Shown here one piece after another: positions 12,613 through 21,335 of a stretch of 64,000 nucleotides of DNA. The stretch spans positions 2,278,009-2,342,008 of the forward strand of contig NZ_KI421504.1 in assembly GCF_000473165.1 (NCBI RefSeq), read 5' to 3'. The stretch comes from Leisingera aquimarina DSM 24565. Lineage in GTDB: Bacteria > Pseudomonadota > Alphaproteobacteria > Rhodobacterales > Rhodobacteraceae. Made by a program: the position numbers and the translations under genes. The first letter of the stretch is position 1. Every line of letters starts with the position of its first letter. Under the pieces are notes generated by a model. The model worked only from the letters and a program-made list of their open reading frames with translations. It had not been told where the DNA came from and ran no database searches.

Positions 12613-13227
12613 ATGGAGTTCCGCTGGCTAAAACAGAACAATGCAGCCGAGGCCATCGTGGTCTTCGGCGGCTGGGCTGTGGGGCCGGAAGTGTTCTGGC
12701 ACTTGGACGGTGCGCAGGACATCCTGTTTGCCAGCGATTACACCGATCTGAACACTGAGCTGCCGGATCTGTCCGGCTATGACCGGGTCAGCCTCTTGGC
12801 CTGGTCTTTTGGTGTGGCCGCTTATGCCCACTGGCAGCAGGGGCGGCCTGACCCGTTCCAGCGCAAGACGGCGGTGAACGGCAGCCTGCAGCCAGTGAAC
12901 CGCGGTGCGGGCATTCCGCCTGCGGTCTTCCGCAGGACAATGGAGATGCTGAGCCTGGAAAGTTACCAAAGCTTTCTGACCCGCGTGTTCGGCGTTGCGC
13001 AAGCGGCAGAAGCGCTGGATGTGCCGACCCGCCGGGCTGAGCTGCTGGCCGTGGAGCAGCGCGGAGACGCGCCGCAGACGCGCTTTGACAAGGTCTGGAT
13101 CAGCTCCGGCGACAAGATCTTTCCGCCCGCCAATCTGCTGCGGGCCTGGGCCGGGCGCAATGTTGCGGACCTGGACGCGCCGCATGCGCCGTTTGACCGA
13201 TTTGCACAGTGGGAGGAGCTGTTCTGA
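12613..13227 (+). CDS. bioG: pimeloyl-ACP methyl ester esterase BioG
   Basis: A 204-residue alpha/beta hydrolase of the BioG (DUF452) type. It would remove the methyl group from pimeloyl-ACP methyl ester and so end the BioC-initiated chain, the role BioH plays in E. coli. The nucleophile elbow is LLAWSFGVAA (S65), and FGGWAVGPE near residue 18 gives the oxyanion region. The C-terminal DAPHAPFDRFAQWEELF carries the likely catalytic His. Its position between bioA and bioC supports the assignment. The stop overlaps bioC as TGATG. Confidence 0.88.
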   Translation: MEFRWLKQNNAAEAIVVFGGWAVGPEVFWHLDGAQDILFASDYTDLNTELPDLSGYDRVSLLAWSFGVAAYAHWQQGRPDPFQRKTAVNGSLQPVNRGAGIPPAVFRRTMEMLSLESYQSFLTRVFGVAQAAEALDVPTRRAELLAVEQRGDAPQTRFDKVWISSGDKIFPPANLLRAWAGRNVADLDAPHAPFDRFAQWEELF

Positions 13228-14018
13228 TGAAGGACATGCAGCCCCCGCAACTGGATCAGACCCGTGTGCGCCAAAGCTTCCGCCGCGGGCTGGACAGCTA
13301 TCACCGCGCGGCAGCTGTTCAGGAAGATATCGCCCGGCGGCTGGCGGAGCTGCTGCAGGCGCAGGGTGCACCGCGGCGGTTCCGGACCGCGATGGAGTTC
13401 GGCTGCGGCACCGGCCATCTGACCCGGCAGCTGCTGCAGCGGTTCGGTATCGGCAGCCTGCTGCTGAATGATCTGGTGCCCGAGGCCGCAGGGGTGCTGC
13501 AGGCGCTTGGCGATGCTGCTCCGGAGCAGGCGCGCTTTGAGGCAGGCCCTGTCGAGACCCTGCCGCTGCCGGATGAGCTTGACCTGATCGCCTCAGCCTC
13601 GACCGTGCAGTGGATCCCTGATCTGTCTGCGCTGGCAGCGCGGCTGTCGGTGCGGCTGAGGCCGGGCGGCTGGCTGGCGCTGTCCGGCTTTGGCCGGAGC
13701 CAGTTCCGCGAGCTGGCGGCGCTCGGCTCGGCCGCGGCGGCGCCCAGCTATTTGGATGCCGGGGAATGGCCGTCCGTGCTGCCGCAAGGCCTGGAGATTC
13801 TGGCCATCGAGCAGCGCCCTGCCGTGCTGGAATTCGATACCGCGCTAGGTCTGCTGAAACATCTGCGCCGGACCGGCGTCAACGGCCACGCCCAGCAAAG
13901 CTGGAGCCGCAGGCGGCTGCAGGAATTTGAAGCCGCCTACCGGCAGCGTTTCGGCTGTGGCGGCAAGCTGCCGCTGACCTATGATCCGGTACTTCTGGTG
14001 GCGCGCAGGGCCGCCTAG
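13227..14018 (+). CDS. bioC: malonyl-ACP O-methyltransferase BioC
   Basis: BioC methylates malonyl-ACP so that fatty acid synthase builds a disguised pimelate chain. The 263-residue class I SAM methyltransferase has MEFGCGTGHLTRQLL (SAM motif I), LLNDLVPEA, and SASTVQWIPDLSAL (motif IV). I use the ATG at 13227, which shares a base with the bioG stop and has GGAGGAG ~10 bases upstream; an ATG at 13209 would lie deeper inside bioG. Last gene of the operon. I see no obvious T-tract terminator in the 183 bases that follow. Confidence 0.9.
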   Translation: MKDMQPPQLDQTRVRQSFRRGLDSYHRAAAVQEDIARRLAELLQAQGAPRRFRTAMEFGCGTGHLTRQLLQRFGIGSLLLNDLVPEAAGVLQALGDAAPEQARFEAGPVETLPLPDELDLIASASTVQWIPDLSALAARLSVRLRPGGWLALSGFGRSQFRELAALGSAAAAPSYLDAGEWPSVLPQGLEILAIEQRPAVLEFDTALGLLKHLRRTGVNGHAQQSWSRRRLQEFEAAYRQRFGCGGKLPLTYDPVLLVARRAA

Positions 14019-14201
14019 CCGGCCATGGCTCTTGGTGCGCGCATTCCGCGCTTGAGGCAAGTTTTAGGTTTTTTCCCCGCTCTAAGGCCGCGGCTTCCAG
14101 CAGTGCGTTAATCTTTGTCAATTCCCGCCTGCTATGCCGGAACCAGAGCCGTGCCCGGGGGTGCGGAACGTGGAAATACTGGCAGTACGGGAGTGACGCC
14201 A

Positions 14202-15170
14202 ATGAAATTCAAAGCGTTTACCGCCGCTTTGACGGCGCTGGCGGTTTCGGGGGCCGCCGAAGCCGCCGACATGGGGGAGACCGGAGCATCGATCCGGCTG
14301 TCCCTGAACAATTGGACCGGTCAGCACCTGTCGACCTATATCGCCGGCGGCATGCTGGAGGAAGCAGGCTATACCGTCGAATACGTCGAAGCCGATCAGG
14401 GCGCCATGTATGACGACATCGCCAGCGGCGAAGTGCATGCAATGGTGGAAATCTGGACCAGCAGCACCCCGGCGGATTACTTTGCGGCCCGCGATGAAGG
14501 TCGTGTGGAAGAGCTGGGCGACTTGGGCCTGGATGCCCGCAACGGTGTGGTGTTCCCGCCCTATGTGGCGCAGATGTGCCCGGGCCTGCCCAACTGGGAT
14601 GCACTGCGCGATTGTGCTGGCATCTTTTCGGAAAACGGCAAGGGCAAGCGCGGCATTTATTTGGCCTATCCGGACTCCTGGGGCTCGCCCGGGGCGGACC
14701 GGATCCGGGCGCTGGATTTGCCGTTTGATGTGGTCGCTGCGGAGTCTGAGGCCGCGATGATTGAGGCCTTCCAGCAGGCCTACCGGGAAAAACGCCCGGT
14801 GATCTCAACCTTCTGGGCGCCGCATTGGGCAATGTCGTCATATGCACTGCAATTTGTGCGCCTGCCGAAGCCGGAACCGGCCTGTTACACCGATCCCTCC
14901 TGGGGGCCGAACCCCAAGGCCACCGGCGATTGCGATTTTGCCCGCGGCGGGGTGATGAAGGCGAGCTGGCCTGGCCTTAAGGACCGCTGGCCGGCTGCCT
15001 ATGAGATCCTGAAGAACTATCAGCTGAGCATTTGGGACCAGCAGCCGCTGATCGGGCTTGTGGATGTCCGGGGCGAGACCCCGCAGGGCGCCGCCCGCGG
15101 CTGGCTGGCGGTGAACCGGGCCAAATGGATGCCCGTTGTCGAGGAAGCCACCGGCAAGGGCCGGTCCTGA
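14202..15170 (+). CDS. glycine betaine/choline-type ABC transporter substrate-binding protein (copy 1)
   Basis: An OpuAC/ProX-like periplasmic binding protein of 322 residues. A signal peptide runs from MKFKAFTAALTALAVSGAAEAAD. The domain follows: IRLSLNNWTGQHLSTYIAGGMLEEAGY, EIWTSSTPADY, YPDSWGSPGADRI, FWAPHWAMSSYALQF. Tryptophans suited to an aromatic box for quaternary ammonium ligands are abundant. The start at 14202 has GGGAG ~8 bases upstream. It is paralogous to the next gene but set off by a terminator, so it can be expressed on its own. Betaine, choline, carnitine and DMSP are possible ligands and cannot be separated here. Confidence 0.88.
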   Translation: MKFKAFTAALTALAVSGAAEAADMGETGASIRLSLNNWTGQHLSTYIAGGMLEEAGYTVEYVEADQGAMYDDIASGEVHAMVEIWTSSTPADYFAARDEGRVEELGDLGLDARNGVVFPPYVAQMCPGLPNWDALRDCAGIFSENGKGKRGIYLAYPDSWGSPGADRIRALDLPFDVVAAESEAAMIEAFQQAYREKRPVISTFWAPHWAMSSYALQFVRLPKPEPACYTDPSWGPNPKATGDCDFARGGVMKASWPGLKDRWPAAYEILKNYQLSIWDQQPLIGLVDVRGETPQGAARGWLAVNRAKWMPVVEEATGKGRS

Positions 15171-15194
15171 CCCGCAAGATCCGGGTTTAGATTT

Positions 15195-15230
15195 CAGCGC
15201 TCCTGCCCGAGGCAGGGGCGCTGTCTTTGT
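15195..15230 (+). terminator. rho-independent terminator after binding protein 1
   Basis: CAGCGC..CTGCC (15195-15207) pairs with GGCAG..GCGCTG (15211-15223) around a CGA loop and is followed by TCTTTGT. The U-tract is modest but the stem is strong. Confidence 0.7.
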
Positions 15231-15566
15231 GTGCGGGGCGGGCCTTGAGGCCGGATCCCCGGCCGCGGCATGCTGGTTGCGGGCGTTTGCCACGCGGGCG
15301 CAAGGTGATTCCGGAACTTGTCCGCTTGCACAGAAACTTGAACCGTCAATCAAAATATTTCGCAGTTTATGCCGCAATCACTCGACAAACTGTCGTAATA
15401 TGTTCCAATACTTGCATTATCCCCGGCCACACTTGGACAATGGGTGCCTGCTGACAAGAATTAAGACCAGCCGCAAGGCCAGGCAGACGCCATGAACCGC
15501 CGGGTTCCAAAAGACGCGCCAAGCCGGACAATCGGCGGCGCAAGACCAATGACAGGGAGTAGAACA
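15231..15566. other. intergenic region before second binding-protein gene
   Basis: About 340 bases without a convincing ORF. The last 200 bases are AT-richer than the surroundings (for example AATCAAAATATTTCG near 15350) and hold a small inverted repeat CGACA-AAC-TGTCG near 15393. This is where a promoter and a substrate- or osmotically responsive operator for the transporter would be expected. I do not see a -35/-10 pair clear enough to call. Confidence 0.5.
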
Positions 15567-16532
15567 ATGAACTTCAAAGGATATGCGCTGGCGCTGGGCG
15601 CCGCATCGATGACGGTTGCTGCGGGCTTGGCTTCGGCAGCGGAACTTGGTGATACCAGCAAGCCGATCAAGCTGGCTGTGAACGAATGGACCGGCCAGCA
15701 TGTGACCACCCATATCGCCGCAGAGATGCTGAAGGCCGCGGGCTATGAGGTGGAATTTGTCTCGGCCGGCATGATGAACCAATTCCAGGCGATTGCCGAT
15801 GGCGACATTCACGCGACGCTGGAAATCTGGTCGTCGAACGTCTCGGATGAATACGCCAAGAAGATCGAAGAAGGCACCGTCGTTGAGCTTGGCGATCTGG
15901 AGTTGAACGCGCGCGAAGGCATCGCCTATCCGGCCCATGTGGCTGAGCTTTGCCCTGGCCTGCCGGCGTGGGAGGCGCTGAAGGACTGCGCGATGCAATT
16001 CGCCACCGCGGAAACCCTGCCCAACGGCCGCCTGGTCGATTACCCCGCCGACTGGGGCACGCCGGGCGCCGACCGCATGACCGGGCTGGACCTGCCGTTC
16101 AAGGCGGTGCCTGCAGGCTCCGAAGCCGCCTTGATCGTCGAACTGCGCGCCGCAACCGAGCGCAAGACGCCGCTGCTGGTCACCTTCTGGCAGCCGCATT
16201 GGGCAATGTCGGCCTATGACGTGAAATTCGTCGATCTGCCGCCGGGCGAGGAGGCCTGTTTCTCTGATCCGGCCTGGGGCCCGAACCCGAATGCGGTGAA
16301 CGATTGCGATTTCTCGCCCTCACGCATCTTCAAGGCGGCCTGGTCCGGGGCTGAGGAAACCTGGCCTGCAGCCTATGAAATCCTGTCGAACTACACCCTG
16401 GCCGTGGAAGACCAGCAGCCGATGATGGGCGCGATCGACGTGGATGGCGGCAAGGTCGAAGAGGTGGTTGCCGCCTGGATGGCCGATAATGAGGGCAAAT
16501 GGCGCCCGGTTGTCGACGCCGCCATTAAGTGA
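15567..16532 (+). CDS. glycine betaine/choline-type ABC transporter substrate-binding protein (copy 2)
   Basis: A second OpuAC-type binding protein (321 residues) with a signal peptide ending near VAAGLASAAE. It keeps the same block order as copy 1: LAVNEWTGQHVTTHIAAEMLKAAGY, EIWSSNVSDEY, DYPADWGTPGADRM, FWQPHWAMSAYDVKF. The ATG at 15567 follows AGGGAGT by ~7 bases; two upstream ATGs lack both an SD and a signal peptide. It is 10 bases before the ATPase gene, so it is the binding protein co-transcribed with the transporter. Confidence 0.9.
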   Translation: MNFKGYALALGAASMTVAAGLASAAELGDTSKPIKLAVNEWTGQHVTTHIAAEMLKAAGYEVEFVSAGMMNQFQAIADGDIHATLEIWSSNVSDEYAKKIEEGTVVELGDLELNAREGIAYPAHVAELCPGLPAWEALKDCAMQFATAETLPNGRLVDYPADWGTPGADRMTGLDLPFKAVPAGSEAALIVELRAATERKTPLLVTFWQPHWAMSAYDVKFVDLPPGEEACFSDPAWGPNPNAVNDCDFSPSRIFKAAWSGAEETWPAAYEILSNYTLAVEDQQPMMGAIDVDGGKVEEVVAAWMADNEGKWRPVVDAAIK

Positions 16533-16542
16533 GCCGCGCCCA

Positions 16543-17595
16543 GTGAGTGGCTCTGAAACGCCTGCCATCACCTGCCAGAATGTCTGGCAGGTGTTTGGCA
16601 ATGACGCAGACAGCGCCTTGAAAGAGGTGCTGGCGAACCATCCCTCGCCGGATGACGCCGCCGGAGAGCTGCGCAGCAAGGGGCTGATCCCGGCGGTGCA
16701 GAACGCGTCCTTCCAAGTGCAGGAGGGGGAGCTGTTTGTGATCATGGGGCTGTCAGGGTCGGGCAAGTCCACCCTGATCCGCTGCATCTCGCACCTGCTG
16801 CACGCCACCGGCGGCGAAATCCGCATCGACGGCGAAAACATCGTCGAGGCCAGCGCCAAACGGCTGATCGAGCTGCGCCGCAAGAAGCTGGGCATGGTGT
16901 TCCAGCACTTCGGCCTGTTCCCGCATATGACGGTGGCCGAAAACGTCGCCTATCCCCTGCGGGTGCAGGGAGTGAAGAAAAAGCAACGGCAGGCCAAGGC
17001 GGAAGAGGTGATCAATCTGGTCGGCCTGCGCGGCCGCGAAAACCACTATCCGCGGGAGCTGTCCGGTGGCCAGCGCCAGCGCGTCGGTATCGCCCGCTCA
17101 CTGGTGGCGGATTGTTCGGTCTGGTTCCTGGATGAGCCGTTCTCGGCGCTCGACCCGCTGATCCGGCGCCAGCTGCAGGATGAGTTCCTGGAGATCCAGG
17201 CCAAGCTGAAAACCACCATCGTCTTCATCACCCATGACATCAACGAGGCGCTGAAGCTGGCCGACCGCATCGCCATCATGCGCGATGGCAGGATCGTGCA
17301 GATCGGCACCCCTGCCGACATCGTGCTGCGCCCGGTGGATGACTACGTGCGCGAGTTTTCCAAGGATGTGGCCAAGGGCCGGCACGCCCGGGTGGCCTCG
17401 GTGATGGAGACCGGCGCGGGGCTGGCGTATGGCGCCGATGACCCCGGCCTGCGCCAGGACATGACGCTGGATGCCGCCCTGGCACGCTGCATGGAGCTGT
17501 ACGAGCCGGTGCCGGTACGCTCGCCCGAGGGCAACGTGGTGGGAGTCGTGAACCCGGCAGACCTGGCAGCGGCGCTGCAGGTGGAGCAGGGGTAA
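16543..17595 (+). CDS. ProV/OpuAA-type ABC transporter ATP-binding protein
   Basis: A 350-residue ATPase energising the betaine-type transporter. Motifs: Walker A GLSGSGKST, Q-loop MVFQHFGLFPH, signature LSGGQRQRVG, Walker B VWFLDEP, switch His in FITHDINEA. An N-terminal extension of ~45 residues and a C-terminal tail (CBS-like region, ~residues 270-350) are typical of ProV. I choose the GTG at 16543, giving VSGSETPAITCQNVWQVFG, since the ATG at 16444 lies in the preceding gene; the SD is weak. The stop overlaps the permease start as TAATG. Confidence 0.92.
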   Translation: MSGSETPAITCQNVWQVFGNDADSALKEVLANHPSPDDAAGELRSKGLIPAVQNASFQVQEGELFVIMGLSGSGKSTLIRCISHLLHATGGEIRIDGENIVEASAKRLIELRRKKLGMVFQHFGLFPHMTVAENVAYPLRVQGVKKKQRQAKAEEVINLVGLRGRENHYPRELSGGQRQRVGIARSLVADCSVWFLDEPFSALDPLIRRQLQDEFLEIQAKLKTTIVFITHDINEALKLADRIAIMRDGRIVQIGTPADIVLRPVDDYVREFSKDVAKGRHARVASVMETGAGLAYGADDPGLRQDMTLDAALARCMELYEPVPVRSPEGNVVGVVNPADLAAALQVEQG

Positions 17596-19631
17596 TGGCG
17601 TTTCTGACAAAAGGATCCGTGGCGGCGCTGATCGCGGCGGCGGCCGGGGCGCTGTGCCTGCTGCTGGAAAGCAGCCTGCCGTGGCTGGTCAAATTCCCTG
17701 CCGCCTGGGTGCTGCCCGCAACCGATTGGGCAGGCGCGGCGATGGAGTGGCTGCTGGCGCTGATCAAACCCACTGCGCGCGGCTTTTCGGCGCTGATGTT
17801 TTACCCGATGGAGGCCGCCAATTATGTGCTGAGCAACACGCCCTGGCCGCTGGTCATCTGCGCCACTGCGGCGCTGGCCTGGATCCTGGGCGGCGTGCGG
17901 ATGGCGCTGATGGCCCTTGTCGGCCTCGGGTTTGTGCTGGCATCGGGTTACTGGCCCGAAAGCATGAACACGCTGGCGCTGGTCGCTGTCTCGGTGCCGC
18001 TGGCGCTGATCATCGGCGGCGGCATCGGTATCCTGGCCAATGAATACCCGCGCGTCCGAAAACCGGTGCAGGCATTGCTGGACATCATGCAAACGGTGCC
18101 GACTTTTGCCTATCTTACCCCTCTGCTGGTACTGTTCGGCTTTGGCCCGGTTGTTGGCCTCATTGCCTCCGCCATCTATGCCGCGCCGCCAATGGCCCGC
18201 AATGTGCTGCTGGGGCTGGAGCGGGTGGAGCCGGAGATCAAGGAAGCCGCCATCATGGCCGGCGGCACCCGGCTGCAGCAGCTGTTCCAGTGCGAGATCC
18301 CCTCGGCCGGGCAGCAGATCATGGTGGGCGTCAATCAATGCCTGATGGCGGCGCTGTCGATGGTGATTATCGCAGCCGTTATCGGCGGTTTCGATGACAT
18401 CGGCTGGGAAGTTCTGCTGACCATGCGCAAGGCGCAGTTCGGGCAAAGCCTGCTGGCCGGTCTGGTGATCGTGATCTTTGCCATCCTGATCGACCGGATG
18501 AGCGGCACCTTGACCCAGGACCGGCGCGAAAAACACGATCCGCGCATCGCCTGGGGCATCCTGGCCGTGGGCGCCGCAGCCAGCGCCGTGTTTTGGGGCC
18601 ACATTCAGCAGCCCGGCGCTTATGCCCTGTTCAACCCAGTGGCGGATAGCGTGGACAGGGGGCTGTCGGCCTTTACCACTGCCAATGCAGACGTGCTGAC
18701 TGCATTCAAGAACAACGTGCTGTTCTATGTGCTGCTGCCGCTGCGGATCGGGCTGGATCAGGCAGTGCTGCCCTTCACCTGGGGGTTTTCCTGGACTCCG
18801 ATGATGAGCCTGGGACTGTTTGCAACGGGTGCCGCTGCCGGCGCGGTCTTTGCGTTACGCGGCCAGCTGGCGCTGGGCGTGATGCTGCTGATTGCCGCCG
18901 GCATGCTGGAGACAGGTATCTCGCAACTGCCCTGGCCCTTTGTGCTGATCGGCGCGGGCGCGCTGGCCTGGGTTGCCGGCGGGCGTGGTCTGGCGATTAT
19001 GACGGTTGCACTGCTGGCCACTATTTTGGTCTCCGGCCTGTGGGAGCGGGCGCTGCTGTCGCTGTATCTGTCGGGCGCTGCTGTGTTTGCCTGCACGGTG
19101 ATGGGTGGGGCGATCGGCCTTGTCTCTGCCGTGTCGCCGGCTGTGTGGCGCGTGGTGCATCCGATCTGCGACATGCTGCAGACAATCCCGCTGTTTGTCT
19201 TCCTGATCCCGGTGCTGATGGTGTTTCAGATCGGTGAGTTCTCGGCTTTTCTGGCGATCATCGCCTATGCCATCGTGCCGATGATCCGCTACACCCGGCA
19301 CGGGCTGGTCTCGACGCCGGAGGAGATGATCGAAGCCGCAACAGCCTCCGGTGCCACCAAATGGCAGATGCTCAAGGATATCCGCGCACCTTATGCGGCG
19401 CCCTCGATCCTGCTGGGGCTCAATCAGACCATCCTCTATGCCTTTGCGATGCTGGTCATTGCAGCGCTGATCGGCACCACCGGCCTTGGCCAGTCGATCT
19501 ATCTGGCGCTGGGGCAGGCGGATGTGGGGCTGGGTATCTCTGCCGGTGCGGCAATGGCGATTCTTGCCTTGATCGCCGACCGCATGGTGCAGGGCTTTGC
19601 CGAGGAACGGCGCAAAGCACTGGGGCTTTAA
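17595..19631 (+). CDS. double-length ProW-type ABC permease (two fused permease domains)
   Basis: At 678 residues this is twice the usual ProW length and contains two complete BPD_transp_1 domains. The two ABC-contacting EAA loops are EIKEAAIMAGGTRLQQLF near residue 215 and EMIEAATASGATKWQMLK near residue 578, each followed by a PxxxxxILxGxNQ-like segment. More than a dozen hydrophobic helices are visible. The linker near residues 305-330 is charged (TQDRREKHDPR). A transporter with this gene needs only one permease polypeptide instead of a homodimer. The gene is intact, and a strong terminator follows. Confidence 0.9.
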   Translation: MAFLTKGSVAALIAAAAGALCLLLESSLPWLVKFPAAWVLPATDWAGAAMEWLLALIKPTARGFSALMFYPMEAANYVLSNTPWPLVICATAALAWILGGVRMALMALVGLGFVLASGYWPESMNTLALVAVSVPLALIIGGGIGILANEYPRVRKPVQALLDIMQTVPTFAYLTPLLVLFGFGPVVGLIASAIYAAPPMARNVLLGLERVEPEIKEAAIMAGGTRLQQLFQCEIPSAGQQIMVGVNQCLMAALSMVIIAAVIGGFDDIGWEVLLTMRKAQFGQSLLAGLVIVIFAILIDRMSGTLTQDRREKHDPRIAWGILAVGAAASAVFWGHIQQPGAYALFNPVADSVDRGLSAFTTANADVLTAFKNNVLFYVLLPLRIGLDQAVLPFTWGFSWTPMMSLGLFATGAAAGAVFALRGQLALGVMLLIAAGMLETGISQLPWPFVLIGAGALAWVAGGRGLAIMTVALLATILVSGLWERALLSLYLSGAAVFACTVMGGAIGLVSAVSPAVWRVVHPICDMLQTIPLFVFLIPVLMVFQIGEFSAFLAIIAYAIVPMIRYTRHGLVSTPEEMIEAATASGATKWQMLKDIRAPYAAPSILLGLNQTILYAFAMLVIAALIGTTGLGQSIYLALGQADVGLGISAGAAMAILALIADRMVQGFAEERRKALGL

Positions 19632-19652
19632 GCCCCGCTGCAGCGAAGTGAG

Positions 19653-19679
19653 AAGGGCGCCCCAGCGGCGCCCTTTTTT
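19653..19679 (+). terminator. rho-independent terminator of the ABC transporter operon
   Basis: AAGGGCGCC (19653-19661) pairs with GGCGCCCTT (19667-19675) around CCAGC and runs into TTTTTT. Confidence 0.92.
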
Positions 19680-19755
19680 GATCTGGGGCAACGTCTTATA
19701 CTGTTCGCCCGCTTATAGCTGCACAACAGACTGATCTAAGGCAGGAGAGACCCCG

Positions 19756-20418
19756 ATGGGCTGGCTTGAATTCATCGCGGCGCTGGCGTTGTTTCTGCTG
19801 AGCCATGCGATACCAGTGCGCCCGCCGGTGCGGCCCTGGCTGGTGAGCCGCCTCGGCCTGCGCGGCTATATCATCGCCTACAGCCTTCTGTCGCTGGCGA
19901 TTCTGGCCTGGCTGGTCATGGCGGCGGCACGGGCGCCTTATGTCGGCGTGCTGCCCTATTGGGACATCTTCCGATGGGCGCCGCTTTTGCTGATGCCGCT
20001 GGCCTGCCTGCTGGCGGTGGCGGGAATGATGCGGCAGAACCCGTTCAGCTTTGGCGGCCTGGGGCTGCGGGCCTTTGACCCGGCAAAACCCGGCATTCTG
20101 GCGGTCAGCCGCCATCCGCTGCTTGCGGCCATGGCGCTGTGGGGCGGGGCGCATCTGCTGGCCAATGGCGATCTGGCGCATGTGATCCTGTTCGGATTGT
20201 TTGCGGGGTTTGCTTGGACCGGAATGGCATTGATCGACCGGCGCACTCAGCGGCGGATGGGGCAGGGCGAATGGACCCGTCTCAGCCGCAATACAGCACG
20301 GCTGAATCTGGCCCGCCTGCGCCCGTCTGCGGCTGAGGTGGCGCTGGCGGCGGCGGTGTTCCTGGTCCTGCTGATCCTGCACGCCCCGGTCATCGGCTAC
20401 AGCCCGTTGCCGTGGTAG
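19756..20418 (+). CDS. NnrU family membrane protein
   Basis: A 220-residue polytopic protein with about six hydrophobic segments, starting GWLEFIAALALFLLSHAIPV. The NnrU family signature is in FLLSHAIPVRPPVRP and in the loop GILAVSRHPLLAAMALWGGAHLLANGD. The protein sits in the inner membrane. NnrU is known from denitrification and nitric-oxide gene sets and is related to carotenoid isomerase-like membrane proteins, but its biochemical role is unclear. No denitrification genes are in this window. It ends 62 bases before the DUF2478 gene and is probably co-transcribed with it. Confidence 0.85.
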   Translation: MGWLEFIAALALFLLSHAIPVRPPVRPWLVSRLGLRGYIIAYSLLSLAILAWLVMAAARAPYVGVLPYWDIFRWAPLLLMPLACLLAVAGMMRQNPFSFGGLGLRAFDPAKPGILAVSRHPLLAAMALWGGAHLLANGDLAHVILFGLFAGFAWTGMALIDRRTQRRMGQGEWTRLSRNTARLNLARLRPSAAEVALAAAVFLVLLILHAPVIGYSPLPW

Positions 20419-20480
20419 GGGTTGACCCCGCCCGCCGCATGACCACCTATGAACTGAGACGAGACTGGAGAGAACGACCG

Positions 20481-20999
20481 ATGCACCTGGCCTATGTGAT
20501 GACCCAAGAACGCGGTGCCACCGACCGCCTGCTGAGTGAGCTGGCTGAGAAATTGCAGGCCAAGGGCATCCGCCTGGCAGGCATCGCGCAGACCAATGTC
20601 GAATGCTACGACAAGGAGCTGTGCGACATGGATGTCCGGGTGCTGCCTGACGGCGAAACCATCCGGATTTCGCAATCCCTGGGCGCAGGCGCGCGCGGTT
20701 GCCGCCTCAACCCGGAAGCGCTGGAACAGGCTGTCGGCCAGGTCTCTGCCACGCTGCAATCGGACCCGGCACCGCAACTGATGATCGTCAACAAATTCGG
20801 CAAGCACGAGGCCGACGGGCGCGGTATGCGGCCGGTCATCGGCGAGGCGCTGGCCCTTGGCATTCCGGTGATTTCCGGCGTCAATAAGATGAATGTGGAG
20901 CCGTTCCAGGCCTTTGCCGACGGCATGGCCGTGGAGGCAGGACCGGATCTTGAGGTCCTGGTCGCCTGGGCAGAACAGGCCGTGGCCGAAACCGCCTGA
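20481..20999 (+). CDS. DUF2478 domain protein (P-loop-like, possible NTPase)
   Basis: A 172-residue protein of the DUF2478 family, found near molybdenum/ModE genes and nitrogen-oxide genes in other bacteria. Visible blocks are MHLAYVMTQERGATDRLL, VLPDGETIRISQSLG, LMIVNKFGKHEADGRG and ISGVNKMNVEPF. The NKFGKxE segment resembles a nucleotide-binding strand, but no classical Walker A is present. I start at 20481, which has GGAG ~10 bases upstream; a start at 20412 would overlap nnrU. The function is not known. Confidence 0.75.
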   Translation: MHLAYVMTQERGATDRLLSELAEKLQAKGIRLAGIAQTNVECYDKELCDMDVRVLPDGETIRISQSLGAGARGCRLNPEALEQAVGQVSATLQSDPAPQLMIVNKFGKHEADGRGMRPVIGEALALGIPVISGVNKMNVEPFQAFADGMAVEAGPDLEVLVAWAEQAVAETA

Positions 21000-21030
21000 C
21001 TCGCGCATTCCCATTTCAAATCAAACGGAA

Positions 21031-21057
21031 AGCCCGCGAACTTCACGCGGGCTTTTT
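21031..21057 (+). terminator. rho-independent terminator after DUF2478 gene
   Basis: AGCCCGCG (21031-21038) pairs with CGCGGGCT (21046-21053), followed by a T run. Confidence 0.9.
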
Positions 21058-21131
21058 GCTGCGCCGGGCAGCGCGCGGGCGCGCGCGCCTGCAGCTGAAC
21101 CACCATCGTCCGGTCTGAAAAAGAGAGAAGA

Positions 21132-21215
21132 TGGTGGGCGACCCTGGAATCGAACCAGGCGTGCGTCTCCGCGAGGGAGTTACAGTCCCCTGCCACACCT
21201 TGCGGCCTGTCGCCC
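21132..21215 (-). tRNA. tRNA-Tyr (GTA)
   Basis: Read on the minus strand, the 84-base sequence folds with acceptor GGGCGAC/GTCGCCC, anticodon arm GGGGA-CTGTAAC-TCCCT (anticodon GTA), a long class II variable arm, and T-arm CCTGG-TTCGATT-CCAGG. The discriminator is A and CCA is encoded (complement of 21132-21134). Class II architecture plus GTA identifies tyrosine. Confidence 0.96.
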
Positions 21216-21335
21216 ACTGTCAGTTGCATGTTGCACCTGATGTGGAGGCGTGATTACAAGCAGGCCAAAGGGGCGTCAACCGGAAAAACGCAAGTTTTCA
21301 GCACGCCTTGAAAATTCTTTCTGCCGGAGAGCAAA

